A stretch of DNA of 26,592 bases from JBEIHX01 sp044375455. GTDB taxonomy: Bacteria; Pseudomonadota; Alphaproteobacteria; Caulobacterales; Aquidulcibacteraceae. The stretch covers positions 1 through 26,592 of the forward strand of contig JBILMQ010000014.1 of NCBI GenBank assembly GCA_044375455.1. Reading direction: 5' to 3'. This document shows, one piece after another, positions 7,302 through 15,368 of this stretch (its first letter is position 1; the number at the start of each line of letters is the position of its first letter). A program made the position numbers and the translations under genes. The notes under the pieces are model-generated. The model had not been told where the DNA came from and made no database searches. It saw only the letters and a program-made list of their open reading frames with translations.

Positions 7302-8200
7302 TGGTCGTAGCTCAGCCAGCCAATCAGGCCTCCCGAAGGGTCCCTCAATTCGTCGGTGCGGAAGCACTGCCCGCCTGGCGCAGGCACGGCGGGCGCGCGC
7401 GACAGGAGCGGAGCGCCTTCACCCTCGAGATAGTCGCCCTGCGCGATCGGCTCGAACAGGCTCACAGCGCCGCCGGCGCGCGGCGCGCTACACGCATAGC
7501 GCCCGCGCAGTGCGTCGATCAGGCGCACCGAAGCCTGGCCCCCCGCCATGGCGTGGGCCATCGTCACGCGCGGCTGCGGCCCCGGCGCGGCGGCAAGACA
7601 GGCGTCGATGGCAGGCAGCAGTTCGAGCGCTGCGTCAGCCCAGTCCTTGCCGGGACCGGCCTCGAAGCGGCCCTGCTGGGCGCAGCCCTGATAGGCGACG
7701 CCGCCCTCAATGATCTGCATGCGGTAGGCGCGGGTCTCGCTGGATGCGTCGAGGCAGGGCTGGGCCGCGAGGGTGACCTGAAGGGGCCCTGCGGTGAATT
7801 TCAAAACCCCGCCGGCAGCGCGAAGGGCGGGGGTTCTGGCGACGATCGGCGGCTCTTCAGGCCGGGAAAAGCGGATTTCGCCGCCATCGATTTCGGCCGA
7901 CCAGAAGGGTTCCGAACCGGCCGCCGCGAACGGACCCTCAAAGGAGGCTGCGGCGTCAGGCGGAGGCAGTCCGGGGCCTTTCTCAAACGGCTCCGAAGGG
8001 GCGCTCGGGGCCGTCGGTGCAGCGTCCTCGGCGCGATCGCTGCTTGCAGCGCCGTCGCGTTGCAGCAGGTCGCACCCGCCGATGAGCGCCAGCGCCAAGA
8101 CGCCGACCAGCGCGCGCCGGATGGCCAGGGCGCGCAGAGGGCTTGTCCACTGGCCGCCGGCGGCGCCGGACGCGGTGGGTTCAAAGAAGCGCACAGTCAT
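7295..8200 (-). CDS. Putative lipoprotein, COG3650-like
   Basis: The 301-residue protein has an N-terminal hydrophobic stretch with a lipobox-like LIGGC ending at Cys43, preceded by an unusually long 26-residue lead before the hydrophobic core, so a downstream start may be used. After the Cys comes a low-complexity Ala/Pro/Ser/Glu linker of about 50 residues. The folded part begins with FAAAGSEPFWSAEIDGGEIRF, which resembles the GxEPFW motif of COG3650 putative lipoproteins, and includes several Cys residues that could pair in the periplasm. Its stop overlaps the presumed GTG start of the desaturase-family gene, so the two are probably one operon. The function is unknown. Confidence 0.75.
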   Translation of the reverse strand: MTVRFFEPTASGAAGGQWTSPLRALAIRRALVGVLALALIGGCDLLQRDGAASSDRAEDAAPTAPSAPSEPFEKGPGLPPPDAAASFEGPFAAAGSEPFWSAEIDGGEIRFSRPEEPPIVARTPALRAAGGVLKFTAGPLQVTLAAQPCLDASSETRAYRMQIIEGGVAYQGCAQQGRFEAGPGKDWADAALELLPAIDACLAAAPGPQPRVTMAHAMAGGQASVRLIDALRGRYACSAPRAGGAVSLFEPIAQGDYLEGEGAPLLSRAPAVPAPGGQCFRTDELRDPSGGLIGWLSYDQC

Positions 8201-8345
8201 TCGGGCGATCTCACTTTGGCGCTCTCACCAGGTCGGATCCGTGACGCGGACCCGTCGTGCGGGGCCCCGTATCCCACACCGAGGACCCGGGGGCCGGCCA
8301 GGGCCATGCGGAGGAGCGAGCAAAAGGTTCCTTCGCCAGGCTGCG

Positions 8346-8640
8346 TCAACAGGCTAAGTCAACAGGCTAAGTCAACAGGCTAAGTCAACAGGCTAAGTCA
8401 ACAGGCATTGCCAACACGCTCCGTCAGACTGGCTGTATCAGACAGCCTCTGTCAAACAGGGTGCATCAAACAGAATATCCTAAACAGGCTATATCAAACA
8501 GGTACGACAAACAGGTACGACAAACAGGTACGACAAACAGGGTACGACAAACCGGGTAATTAAACGGACCGGGTCTGGCAAAACGGGTCTGGCAAACCGG
8601 GTAATTTAACGGACCGGGTCTGGCGAACCGGGTCTGACGG
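8346..8640 (+). repeat. Degenerate 13-15-bp tandem repeat array upstream of dcm-vsr
   Basis: Four perfect copies of the 13-mer TCAACAGGCTAAG sit head to tail at 8346-8397, followed by a partial copy. The array then drifts through related 13-15-bp units that keep the core (T)CAAACAGG: for example at 8452, 8466, 8481 and 8494, then CAAACAGGTACGA at 8508 and 8521 with a one-base-longer version at 8534. From 8548 the core becomes CAAACCGGG and the period changes to a 45-bp unit. Units are too short and contiguous to be CRISPR. The gradient of variants along the array looks like growth by slippage or unequal exchange. Confidence 0.9.
8548..8625 (+). repeat. 45-bp higher-order repeat at the right end of the array
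   Basis: A 33-bp block beginning CAAACCGGGTAATT and ending GGACCGGGTCTGGC recurs with one substitution at 8548-8580 and 8593-8625, giving a 45-bp period. A shorter AACGGGTCTGGC copy lies between the two. It appears to derive from the same CAAACNGG core as the 13-bp units to the left. Confidence 0.8.
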
Positions 8641-8773
8641 ACGCCGCCACGCCAGGTCCGGACGCCGCAGGACTCCTGAACCCTACAGGCGCGTCTTGTA
8701 CACGTCGAGAGGGCAGACTTTCGAAACGGCAGACCCTACGCGTTTCGCTGGGATGAGGTTAGTATCCGGCGCA

Positions 8774-9922
8774 ATGGCCGAGTCGCAACCAACCTATCTC
8801 GAATTCTTCGCTGGCGGCGGTCTTGCTGGCCTCGGCCTTGGCGCCCAGTGGCGACGGGTGTTCGCAAATGACCGCGACGGCGCCAAAGGCCGGGCTTTTC
8901 AGCAGAATTTCCCCGGGGAACCGTTTCGTCTTGGCGATGTCTGGGATCTTGACGTTTGGGACCTGCCGCAGGGCCGGGCGGATCTCGCATGGGCGTCGTT
9001 TCCCTGTCAGGACCTCTCGGTGGCTGGCGGTCGCGGTGGCCTGGACGCCCCACGATCCGCAGCGTTCTGGGGTTTCTGGCGACTGATGGAGGGGCTGGCC
9101 GGACAAGGCCGGCCGCCAAAGCTGATCGTGCTGGAAAACGTCGTCGGTCTCCTGTCGTCGCGCGCAGGCGCGGATTTTTCAGCGATCGGGGCGGTGTTCG
9201 CCAAGGCAGGCTACAGGTTTGGCGCGCTTGAAATCGATGCGGCTGATTTCGTGCCGCACAGCCGACCCCGGGTGTTCGTGGTGGCCGCGGCGCGCGATGT
9301 GACGATCCCACGCGGCCTGACGGCGGCGGCAGCCTGTTCGCCCGGGCATACGGCGGCTGTGCGCAAGGCGGCCGCGACGCTCGGACCAGCCCTGGCGCAC
9401 TGGCTGTGGTGGCGCCTGCCTGCGCCGGCGGCGCGCAATTCCACGCTTGCAGACGTGCTTGATCACGACGCCTGCGATGTCTGCTGGAACACGCCTGAGA
9501 AGACCAACAAGCTGCTGGCGCAAATGGACGCGCGCCACCGCGCACGTCTGGCCGACGTTCAGGCGGCCGGGACGCCGGGTGTGGGCGCACTCTACAGACG
9601 CATCCGCGAAACGCCCGATGGCCGAGTGCAGCGCGCCGAAGTGCGGTTTGACGGACTTGCTGGATGCCTGCGCACGGCGGCCGGCGGATCGAGCCGGCAG
9701 ACCTTGGTCTTCGTTGATGGCGATACAATCCGCACGCGACTTATTTCGCCGCGGGAAGCGGCCCGTCTGATGGGCCTGCCGGAGGAGTATGTTCTCCCGG
9801 CGCGCGCAACGGCGGCTTTGCACCTTCTGGGCGATGCGGTAGCGGTTCCCGCCGTGCGCTGGGTCGCTGACCGGATCCTGGAACCGGTGCTTGCGGGTGC
9901 GCGCGCGCGCAAAGTCGCGTGA
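8774..9922 (+). CDS. dcm: DNA (cytosine-5-)-methyltransferase
   Basis: Transfers a methyl group from SAM to C5 of cytosine in DNA; the target sequence is unknown. Counting from the ATG at 8774 (382 residues), motif I is FFAGGGLAGLGL (11-22), the catalytic motif IV is SFPCQDLS with Cys78, and motif VI is ENV (121-123). Motif VIII is seen in PHSRPRVFVVA, the target-recognition side includes GSSRQTL, and motif X is GDAVAVPAVRWV near the C-terminus. Other in-frame ATGs at 8696 and 8753 are possible, but the family fold begins directly after 8774. Its stop overlaps the vsr start as GTGA. No restriction endonuclease gene lies nearby, so it looks like an orphan enzyme or the remnant of a restriction-modification unit. 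The symbol is used in the general sense. Confidence 0.93.
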   Translation: MAESQPTYLEFFAGGGLAGLGLGAQWRRVFANDRDGAKGRAFQQNFPGEPFRLGDVWDLDVWDLPQGRADLAWASFPCQDLSVAGGRGGLDAPRSAAFWGFWRLMEGLAGQGRPPKLIVLENVVGLLSSRAGADFSAIGAVFAKAGYRFGALEIDAADFVPHSRPRVFVVAAARDVTIPRGLTAAAACSPGHTAAVRKAAATLGPALAHWLWWRLPAPAARNSTLADVLDHDACDVCWNTPEKTNKLLAQMDARHRARLADVQAAGTPGVGALYRRIRETPDGRVQRAEVRFDGLAGCLRTAAGGSSRQTLVFVDGDTIRTRLISPREAARLMGLPEEYVLPARATAALHLLGDAVAVPAVRWVADRILEPVLAGARARKVA

Positions 9923-10356
9923 GCCCGCCGACGACAGATGTTTTCACGCCGCAGCAGCGGTCCTCAGTGATGCGCGCAGTCAAGGGCAACGATACCGTCC
10001 CGGAGATGATGGTTCGCCGCGCCGTCCACGCCATGGGGGCCCGTTTTCGTCTGCATCGCCGCGATCTGCCGGGCGCGCCGGATCTTGTCCTGGCGCGCCA
10101 CCGCATCGTGATTCTCGTGCACGGGTGTTTCTGGCATGGCCATGATTGCGCGCGCGGCGCGCGCGCGCCTCAGCACAACGCAGCCTATTGGCGCGACAAG
10201 ATCGCCCGAAACCGTGCGCGTGACACGCGCAATGTCGGCGCGCTTGAAGCGGCCGGGTGGAGGGTGATTGTGGTATGGGAATGCGACCTCAGGCGCGCCG
10301 GCTGGCGTGACCGGCTTTCTCACGCGATAAAAGATGCCTCTGCTGCAGCGCGGTGA
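9919..10356 (+). CDS. vsr: Very short patch repair endonuclease Vsr
   Basis: Nicks DNA next to T:G mismatches that arise when 5-methylcytosine deaminates, starting very short patch repair. The 145-residue protein has the N-terminal VFTPQQRSSVMRAVKGNDTVPE typical of Vsr, catalytic D55 in GAPDLVL, and the HGCFWHGHDC block. Compared with E. coli Vsr, the Zn ligands correspond to C70, H75, C77 and C122, and the catalytic histidines to H68 and H73. The C-terminal GWRVIVVWECDLR is conserved. The GTG start at 9919 shares bases with the methyltransferase stop (GTGA), so translation is coupled. The end overlaps the next gene by 23 bp. Confidence 0.96.
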   Translation: MSPPTTDVFTPQQRSSVMRAVKGNDTVPEMMVRRAVHAMGARFRLHRRDLPGAPDLVLARHRIVILVHGCFWHGHDCARGARAPQHNAAYWRDKIARNRARDTRNVGALEAAGWRVIVVWECDLRRAGWRDRLSHAIKDASAAAR

Positions 10357-11077
10357 ACGCGCACTGCAGCGCACCGCAGCGGTGATCGGTGCGCTTATCG
10401 GCGTTGTGGCTGGGCTCTTGCTCCTGACCACGCGCTTTGCAGATGCGCGGCTGTATCCAGCGACAGGGCAGTCTGTGAACGTGTTCATTTCAGACAATGG
10501 ATTTCACAGCGACCTGGTGATCCCGGTGCGCGAACTTGCCGCCGCAGCCGATGCGCTGGACGCGCCGCGCGTGCGCGGTGTTCTGGCGCACTTCAATGGG
10601 CAGGAGTATGTGATGCTGGGCTGGGGCGATCTGCAATTCTATACCGGCCCCGCGACGGTTGATTTGCAGCAGTTCGGCGTCGGGGTGCTGGCGGCGCTTG
10701 GTCTAAACGGGGCCGGCGCGGTGCATGTCGCAGGGCTGACGGGCGATCCGCGCCTGCGCCTCGCCGGCCATCGCATGGTGCGCCTGCGGCTGAGCCGCCA
10801 GGGTGTTTCGCGGCTGGCGATGCGTCTGGAAAAGACGGTTTCGGGGTCGAAGCCGCTGCGTGCGGGCGTCTATGGCGATGTGAGCGCATTCTTTCCGAGC
10901 GACCGGCGGTTCCACCTCTTCAACCTGTGTAATCATTGGACGGCGGAGCTTCTGGACGCCGCGGGAGTTCCCACCCATGCGCTGCTGGCGGGCGCGCCGG
11001 ACGCCCTGGTCGGCGACCTGGTATGGCGCGCGGGCGGCGAGATCATGCCGCCGCCTGATCCTGCGCCGGCGCCCTGA
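10334..11077 (+). CDS. DUF2459 / TIGR02117 family protein
   Basis: A 247-residue protein with one N-terminal membrane anchor (AAVIGALIGVVAGLLLLTT, about residues 14-32) and a periplasmic domain. Family marks are VNVFISDNGFHSDLVIPV, YVMLGWGDLQFYT, and the C-terminal LFNLCNHWTAELLDAAGVPT. The His in NGFHSDL and the Cys in LCNHWTA are candidate active-site residues, but the activity of this family is not established. The ATG at 10334 lies inside the 3' end of vsr (23-bp overlap), preceded by a weak GATAAAAG; no better in-frame start was found before the membrane helix. It probably shares a transcript with dcm-vsr, although the functional link may be accidental. Confidence 0.85.
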   Translation: MPLLQRGERALQRTAAVIGALIGVVAGLLLLTTRFADARLYPATGQSVNVFISDNGFHSDLVIPVRELAAAADALDAPRVRGVLAHFNGQEYVMLGWGDLQFYTGPATVDLQQFGVGVLAALGLNGAGAVHVAGLTGDPRLRLAGHRMVRLRLSRQGVSRLAMRLEKTVSGSKPLRAGVYGDVSAFFPSDRRFHLFNLCNHWTAELLDAAGVPTHALLAGAPDALVGDLVWRAGGEIMPPPDPAPAP

Positions 11078-11205
11078 GCGCTTTTGTCGCAACGGTGAGG
11101 CGAGGCAAACAGGCGTCAAATCAGGGGTCAGCGCACAGCGCCAGTGGCGCGCGCCGGCATTTGGGTTTCTATTTTGGTCAGGATCGCTGACGGATGGGAG
11201 GATCC

Positions 11206-12489
11206 ATGGCCCCGCGTTCCGATCTTGGCTTACGATTTCATGCCGCGCGCGATCTGCTGTTGGCGGAGGCTCATGCGCGTCCCTCATCACCGCTCGCCGC
11301 ACCGGCGCTCGCGAGCCGCATCGCCACGCTGTCGGGCGAAGCGGGGGTGGAGGCTGATCGCGCGCACATGGCGCAGCTGTGCCGGCGTCTCGGCGCGCCG
11401 GAACCGGGTCCGCAGGCGCGCTGGTGCGCACTGGACGCCGGAACGTGGCGGTTGCGCTGGGAGCGCCACACGGAGGTCTCGACCTGGTCGTTTTATCGGG
11501 CCGCCGAAGGCGTCGCGGTCGCGCGCTTCGCCGAGACTGCGCTTGAGCTCGCACCGCAGGATTGGCTTGCTGGTCTTCCAGGCGAGGTCTTGGCGGCGGT
11601 TCACATCGCCATCGCGAGCACGTCGGGTGCGCGCGACGGGGTGATGGCGGAGGACGCGGTGGGCGCGGTGGTGGGCGGCGACGCCGCACATCTGATGACC
11701 GACTTCCGGGCCGGCCCGGACGGTTTCACGCGCATCCTGCTCATCGAACAGCACGCAGACCCGGCGCTGACCGGGCGGATCGTGCAGCAGGCGTTCGAAA
11801 TCGAGACCTACCGTCTGCTGGCGCTTTTGGCGTTTCCACTGGCGGGTGAGGCTGCGCGCGCTCTCACCACATTAGAAATCGAGGCGGAGGCCGCCGCGCT
11901 TCAGGTCCGCGAGGAGGGTGGCGTTGACGCGGATCGGGCATTGCTCGCGCGTCTGGCCGGTCTCGCCGCCCAGGCGCAGGCGCTGAGCGCGCGCACGCGC
12001 TATCGCTTCGCGGCGGCGCGCGCTTATTACGGATTGGTCCTGGAGCGGATTGAACAGTTGCGGGAGTCACGCCTGGAGGCGCGCCCAACAATCCGCGAGT
12101 TCATGGAGCGCCGGCTTGCGCCGGCCATGCGCACCTGTGCGGCGGTGGCGGATCGCGAGGCGGGCGTGACTGCCCATATTGCGCGGACGTCGCAGCTGCT
12201 CAACACGCGGGTGGAGGTGGCGGCCGAGGTGACGAACGCGAACCTGCTGCGCTCGATGAACGACCGTGCGGCGCTGCAGGTGCGCCTGCAGGAGACGGTG
12301 GAGGGCCTGTCGGTCGTGGCCATCACCTATTACGCGGTGGGTCTGCTTGGCTCTCTCTTCAAGGCGCTCGAATATGTCGACAGCGACTTCAATGCGGTCG
12401 TTCTGACAGGCTGGTCGGCGCCAGTGGTGCTTGCTCTGGCCTACTGGCTGCTGCGCCAGGTCAAGGCAGGGATCCAGCCGAAGATGTGA
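11206..12489 (+). CDS. DUF3422 family membrane protein
   Basis: A 427-residue protein of a family common in alpha- and betaproteobacteria. Landmarks are the N-terminal LLLAEAHARPSSPL, LRWERHTEVSTWSFYR, and a C-terminal half rich in charged helices that ends in two membrane segments (VVAITYYAVGLLGSLFKALEY and VVLTGWSAPVVLALAYWLL). A large soluble domain anchored by a C-terminal hairpin is expected; the role is unknown. GGGAGG six bases upstream fixes the ATG at 11206; an ATG at 11194 is the first base triplet of that ribosome-binding site. It converges with hemA downstream. Confidence 0.9.
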   Translation: MAPRSDLGLRFHAARDLLLAEAHARPSSPLAAPALASRIATLSGEAGVEADRAHMAQLCRRLGAPEPGPQARWCALDAGTWRLRWERHTEVSTWSFYRAAEGVAVARFAETALELAPQDWLAGLPGEVLAAVHIAIASTSGARDGVMAEDAVGAVVGGDAAHLMTDFRAGPDGFTRILLIEQHADPALTGRIVQQAFEIETYRLLALLAFPLAGEAARALTTLEIEAEAAALQVREEGGVDADRALLARLAGLAAQAQALSARTRYRFAAARAYYGLVLERIEQLRESRLEARPTIREFMERRLAPAMRTCAAVADREAGVTAHIARTSQLLNTRVEVAAEVTNANLLRSMNDRAALQVRLQETVEGLSVVAITYYAVGLLGSLFKALEYVDSDFNAVVLTGWSAPVVLALAYWLLRQVKAGIQPKM

Positions 12490-12525
12490 GCCCCCGGATC
12501 TGAGGTCCGCAACGCCAGGCCCGAA

Positions 12526-12620
12526 CCCCAAAACCGGCACACCCCAAAACCGGCAAGGCCCAAAGACCAGCCCCTGTAAAGAGTGCGATGAGCGACGCGC
12601 CGGGCCGGGCCGGGCCGGGC
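12526..12620. repeat. Short direct repeats between convergent DUF3422 and hemA genes
   Basis: CCCCAAAACCGGCA occurs at 12526-12539 and 12542-12555 (16-bp period) and a related CCCAAAGACC follows. At 12601-12620 the pentamer CGGGC is repeated four times. No T-tailed hairpin was seen that would clearly end either convergent transcript. Confidence 0.6.
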
Positions 12621-12638
12621 GGTGCGCCGAGGGGCGGG

Positions 12639-13859
12639 CTAAGCGGCGCTGGATCGGCGGCTGAGGGCGCACAGGCTCCAGGCTTCGCACAGGGCATCGA
12701 CCAGCCGGTCAATGTCGTCGTCGCTATGCAACGGCGTCGGGGTGATGCGCAATCGCTCAGTTCCGCGCGCGACGGTGGGGTAGTTGATCGGCTGCACATA
12801 GATCCCGTGGGTATCGAGCAACCAGTCGCTGATGTGTTTGCAATGACGCGGATCGCCGACCATGACCGGGATGATGTGGCTGGGATTGTCAAGCATTGGG
12901 ATGCCCATCGCCGCGAGTTTGTGGCGAACACGGTCCACCCGGTTGCGGTGACGCACACGCTCCTCGCCGCAAGCCTTGAGGTGGCGCACGCTGGCGAGCG
13001 CGCCAGCGGCGATGGCTGGCGGCAGCGCGGTCGTGAAAATAAAGCCAGATGCAAAGCTCCGCACGAAGTCGACCAAGGCGGCGGACGCAGCGATGTAGCC
13101 GCCCATGACGCCAAAGGCTTTGCCAAGCGTGCCTTCGATGACGGTTATTCGGTCCATCAGGCCTTCGCGTTCGGCCACGCCGCCGCCGCGCGGGCCGTAC
13201 ATGCCCACGGCGTGCACCTCATCGATATAGGTCATGGCGCCGTAGGTTTCGGCGACGTCAACGATTTCGCGGATCGGCGCGATGTCGCCGTCCATCGAAT
13301 AGACAGACTCGAATGCAACCAGCTTGGGGCGGGCAGGATCAAGCGCTTTGAGCTTGCGGGCGAGATCCTCTGGATCGTTGTGCCTGAAGATCTGGCAGTG
13401 GGCGCGGCTGTGGCGAATGCCTTCGATCATCGAGGCGTGGTTGCCGGCATCCGAGAGAACGGCGCAGTCCGGCAGCCGCGCGGCCAGGGTGCTCAGAGCG
13501 GCCCAGTTGGAAACGTAACCCGAGGTGAAAAGGAGCGCGCTCTCCTTGGCGTGCAGATCGGCGAGTTCGCGTTCCAGGAGCACATGGGAGTGGTTTGTGC
13601 CGGAGATATTGCGGGTGCCCCCGGCCCCAGCGCCGCACGTGTCGATCGCGTCGTGCATGGCCTCAAGGACGGCGGGATGCTGGCCCATGCCGAGATAGTC
13701 ATTCGAACACCAGACCGTGACCTGGCTGGTCTCGCCATCGGCATGGCGGGTGGCCGCAGGAAAGGACCCCGCCTTTCTTTCAAGATCGGCGAAAACCCGA
13801 TAGCGGCCCTCGTGGCGCAGGGCGGCGAGTTCGCTTTGGAAGAAGGCTTCGTAGTCCAC
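12639..13859 (-). CDS. hemA: 5-aminolevulinate synthase
   Basis: PLP enzyme that condenses glycine and succinyl-CoA to 5-aminolevulinate, the first step of tetrapyrrole synthesis by the C4 (Shemin) route typical of Alphaproteobacteria. The 406-residue length is normal. Seen are WCSNDYLGMGQHP, the glycine-rich GAGAGGTRNISGTNHSH, SVYSMDGDIAPI, YIDEVHAVGMYGPRG with the PLP-contacting Asp and His, and the Schiff-base lysine K247 in EGTLGKAFGVMGGY. It begins with GTG at 13859, preceded by GAGGAG seven bases upstream. A TACACT box in the minus-strand leader near 13880 might be a -10 element, but no good -35 pairs with it. Confidence 0.97.
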   Translation of the reverse strand: MDYEAFFQSELAALRHEGRYRVFADLERKAGSFPAATRHADGETSQVTVWCSNDYLGMGQHPAVLEAMHDAIDTCGAGAGGTRNISGTNHSHVLLERELADLHAKESALLFTSGYVSNWAALSTLAARLPDCAVLSDAGNHASMIEGIRHSRAHCQIFRHNDPEDLARKLKALDPARPKLVAFESVYSMDGDIAPIREIVDVAETYGAMTYIDEVHAVGMYGPRGGGVAEREGLMDRITVIEGTLGKAFGVMGGYIAASAALVDFVRSFASGFIFTTALPPAIAAGALASVRHLKACGEERVRHRNRVDRVRHKLAAMGIPMLDNPSHIIPVMVGDPRHCKHISDWLLDTHGIYVQPINYPTVARGTERLRITPTPLHSDDDIDRLVDALCEAWSLCALSRRSSAA

Positions 13860-14045
13860 GATCGGCTCCTCTGCTTCTACCTAGTGTACCCGCGGGCGAA
13901 AGGAAACCGGCCAGGGTCGTGCGCAGGGCTTTGAACGCAGCCCGACTGCAGTTGGGCCAAGCCGGAGATCTGCGCCGGCTATCCGCGGTGTTGCCGAGCC
14001 GCCGGCCCATCGCTCTTCTAGCCCCGCGCCGTTCTTGCGGACGGC
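13860..14045. other. Spacer between the symporter and hemA genes
   Basis: This 186-bp stretch has no convincing gene. On the minus strand it must contain the hemA leader if hemA is transcribed separately from the symporter upstream. A TACACT sequence lies about 15-20 bases upstream of the hemA ribosome-binding region. Nothing else stands out. Confidence 0.4.
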
Positions 14046-15317
14046 TCAATCGGCCGGCTCACCGCCCGCCGGGCGCGGGCTGGCGCTGGCGCTGCGGTCA
14101 AGTTCGTTCTCCCACTTCGCGACCACGGCTGTTGCAACCGAATTGCCGACCACGTTGGTGGCGCTGCGACCCATGTCGAGGAAGTGATCCACCGCCAAGA
14201 TCAGCAGGAGACCCGCTTCGGGAATATTGAAGAAGCTCAACGTGGCGGCGATGACGACGAGCGAGGCGCGCGGCACGCCCGCCATGCCTTTGCTCGTCAC
14301 CATCAACAGCAGCAGCATGGACAGGATCTGTCCAGGCGTCAGCGTGATGCCATAGGCCTGGGCGATGAACAGGGTGGCGAAGGTGCAATACATCATCGAC
14401 CCGTCCAGATTGAACGAGTAGCCGAGCGGCAGCACGAAGCTGGAGATGCGCCGCGATACCCCGAACGACTCGAGCCGGTCGAGGGTCTTAGGGTAGGCGG
14501 CCTCCGAGCTGGCGGTGGAGAATGCGAGCAGCATGGGCTCGCGGATGAAGCCGACCAGGCGCAGCATGGACGGGCCGAGAACCAGCAGGCCAGCCAGGAT
14601 CAGCACGACCCACAACAGTCCGAGCGACGCATAAAAGCCGACGATAAAGGCGCCGTAAGATATCAGGATCGAGACGCCCTTGCTGGCGACCGTGGCGGCG
14701 ATCGCAGCGAAAACTGCGGCGGGCGCGACCAGCATCACATAGCCGGTTATCTTCAACATCACCTGGCTCACCTGCTCGGCGAGGTCGACGACCAGGCGGG
14801 CGCGCTCGCCCAACGAGATTGCAGCGACGCCGACAAAGACAGAGAACACCACGATCTGCAGGATTTCGTTGTTCGCCATGGCCTCGGCGATCGACTTCGG
14901 CACGAGGTGGGTAATGAAGTCCTTCAGCGTCAGCGCGCCAGTCTTGACGCCGCTATCGGCGCCGACGTCCGGCAGCGGCAGATCCAGGCCGACGCCCGGC
15001 TGTAGGATGGTCACCATCAGCACCCCGAGCGACAGCGATACGACAGAGGCTGCGATGAACCAGCCCATCGTTTTAGCCCCAATTCGCCCGAGTGCGCCGG
15101 CATCGCCCAAATGGGCGATGCCCACGACCAGTGTCGCGAACACCAGCGGAGCGATGATCATTTTGATCAGCCGCAGGAAGATATCGGTGACCAAGGTAAA
15201 GTAGCCGGAGATCTCTTTGATGGTCTCCGCGTCACTCACCTGGGTGTTGATCAGCCAGCCGACCAGGACGCCGATCGCCATGGCGGCCAGAATGTAGAGT
15301 GTGAAGTGTTTCTGCAT
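14046..15317 (-). CDS. Dicarboxylate/amino acid:cation symporter (DAACS family)
   Basis: Inner-membrane secondary transporter that couples uptake of C4-dicarboxylates or acidic amino acids to H+ or Na+. The 423-residue protein carries the family core: RLIKMIIAPLVFATLVVGI, the serine-containing hairpin FSTASSEAAYPKTL, GYSFNLDGSMMY (the NMDGT-like transmembrane helix 7 motif), the second hairpin VTSKGMAGVPRAS, and DHFLDMGRSATNVVGN in helix 8, where the Asp and Asn contact substrate and cation. These match GltP/DctA-like proteins, but substrate choice cannot be settled by eye. It is 51 bp from the end of pbpC on the same strand. Confidence 0.95.
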   Translation of the reverse strand: MQKHFTLYILAAMAIGVLVGWLINTQVSDAETIKEISGYFTLVTDIFLRLIKMIIAPLVFATLVVGIAHLGDAGALGRIGAKTMGWFIAASVVSLSLGVLMVTILQPGVGLDLPLPDVGADSGVKTGALTLKDFITHLVPKSIAEAMANNEILQIVVFSVFVGVAAISLGERARLVVDLAEQVSQVMLKITGYVMLVAPAAVFAAIAATVASKGVSILISYGAFIVGFYASLGLLWVVLILAGLLVLGPSMLRLVGFIREPMLLAFSTASSEAAYPKTLDRLESFGVSRRISSFVLPLGYSFNLDGSMMYCTFATLFIAQAYGITLTPGQILSMLLLLMVTSKGMAGVPRASLVVIAATLSFFNIPEAGLLLILAVDHFLDMGRSATNVVGNSVATAVVAKWENELDRSASASPRPAGGEPAD

Positions 15318-15368
15318 GTACCGCCCCGCGCCGATCCGTCAGCCCCGCCTGCGCCTGCTCATCGCCAG

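Larger units (their letters stand above)
8201..8773. other. Long gene-free spacer with repeat array
   Basis: This 573-bp stretch separates the divergent lipoprotein and methyltransferase genes. No convincing gene was seen; a frame open from 8696 into the methyltransferase encodes no recognisable extra domain. The left 140 bp are ordinary GC-rich DNA; from 8346 to about 8640 the sequence is an AT-richer tandem repeat listed separately. Promoters for both flanking genes should lie here. Confidence 0.6.

Noticed and set aside
8346..8640. CRISPR array
   Set aside because: Repeat units are 13-15 bp and directly adjoining, with no unique spacers of 30 bp and no cas genes nearby.
8736..9728. Minus-strand frame of 330 codons opposite the methyltransferase
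   Set aside because: Arg/Pro-rich antisense translation; the methyltransferase motifs are on the plus strand.
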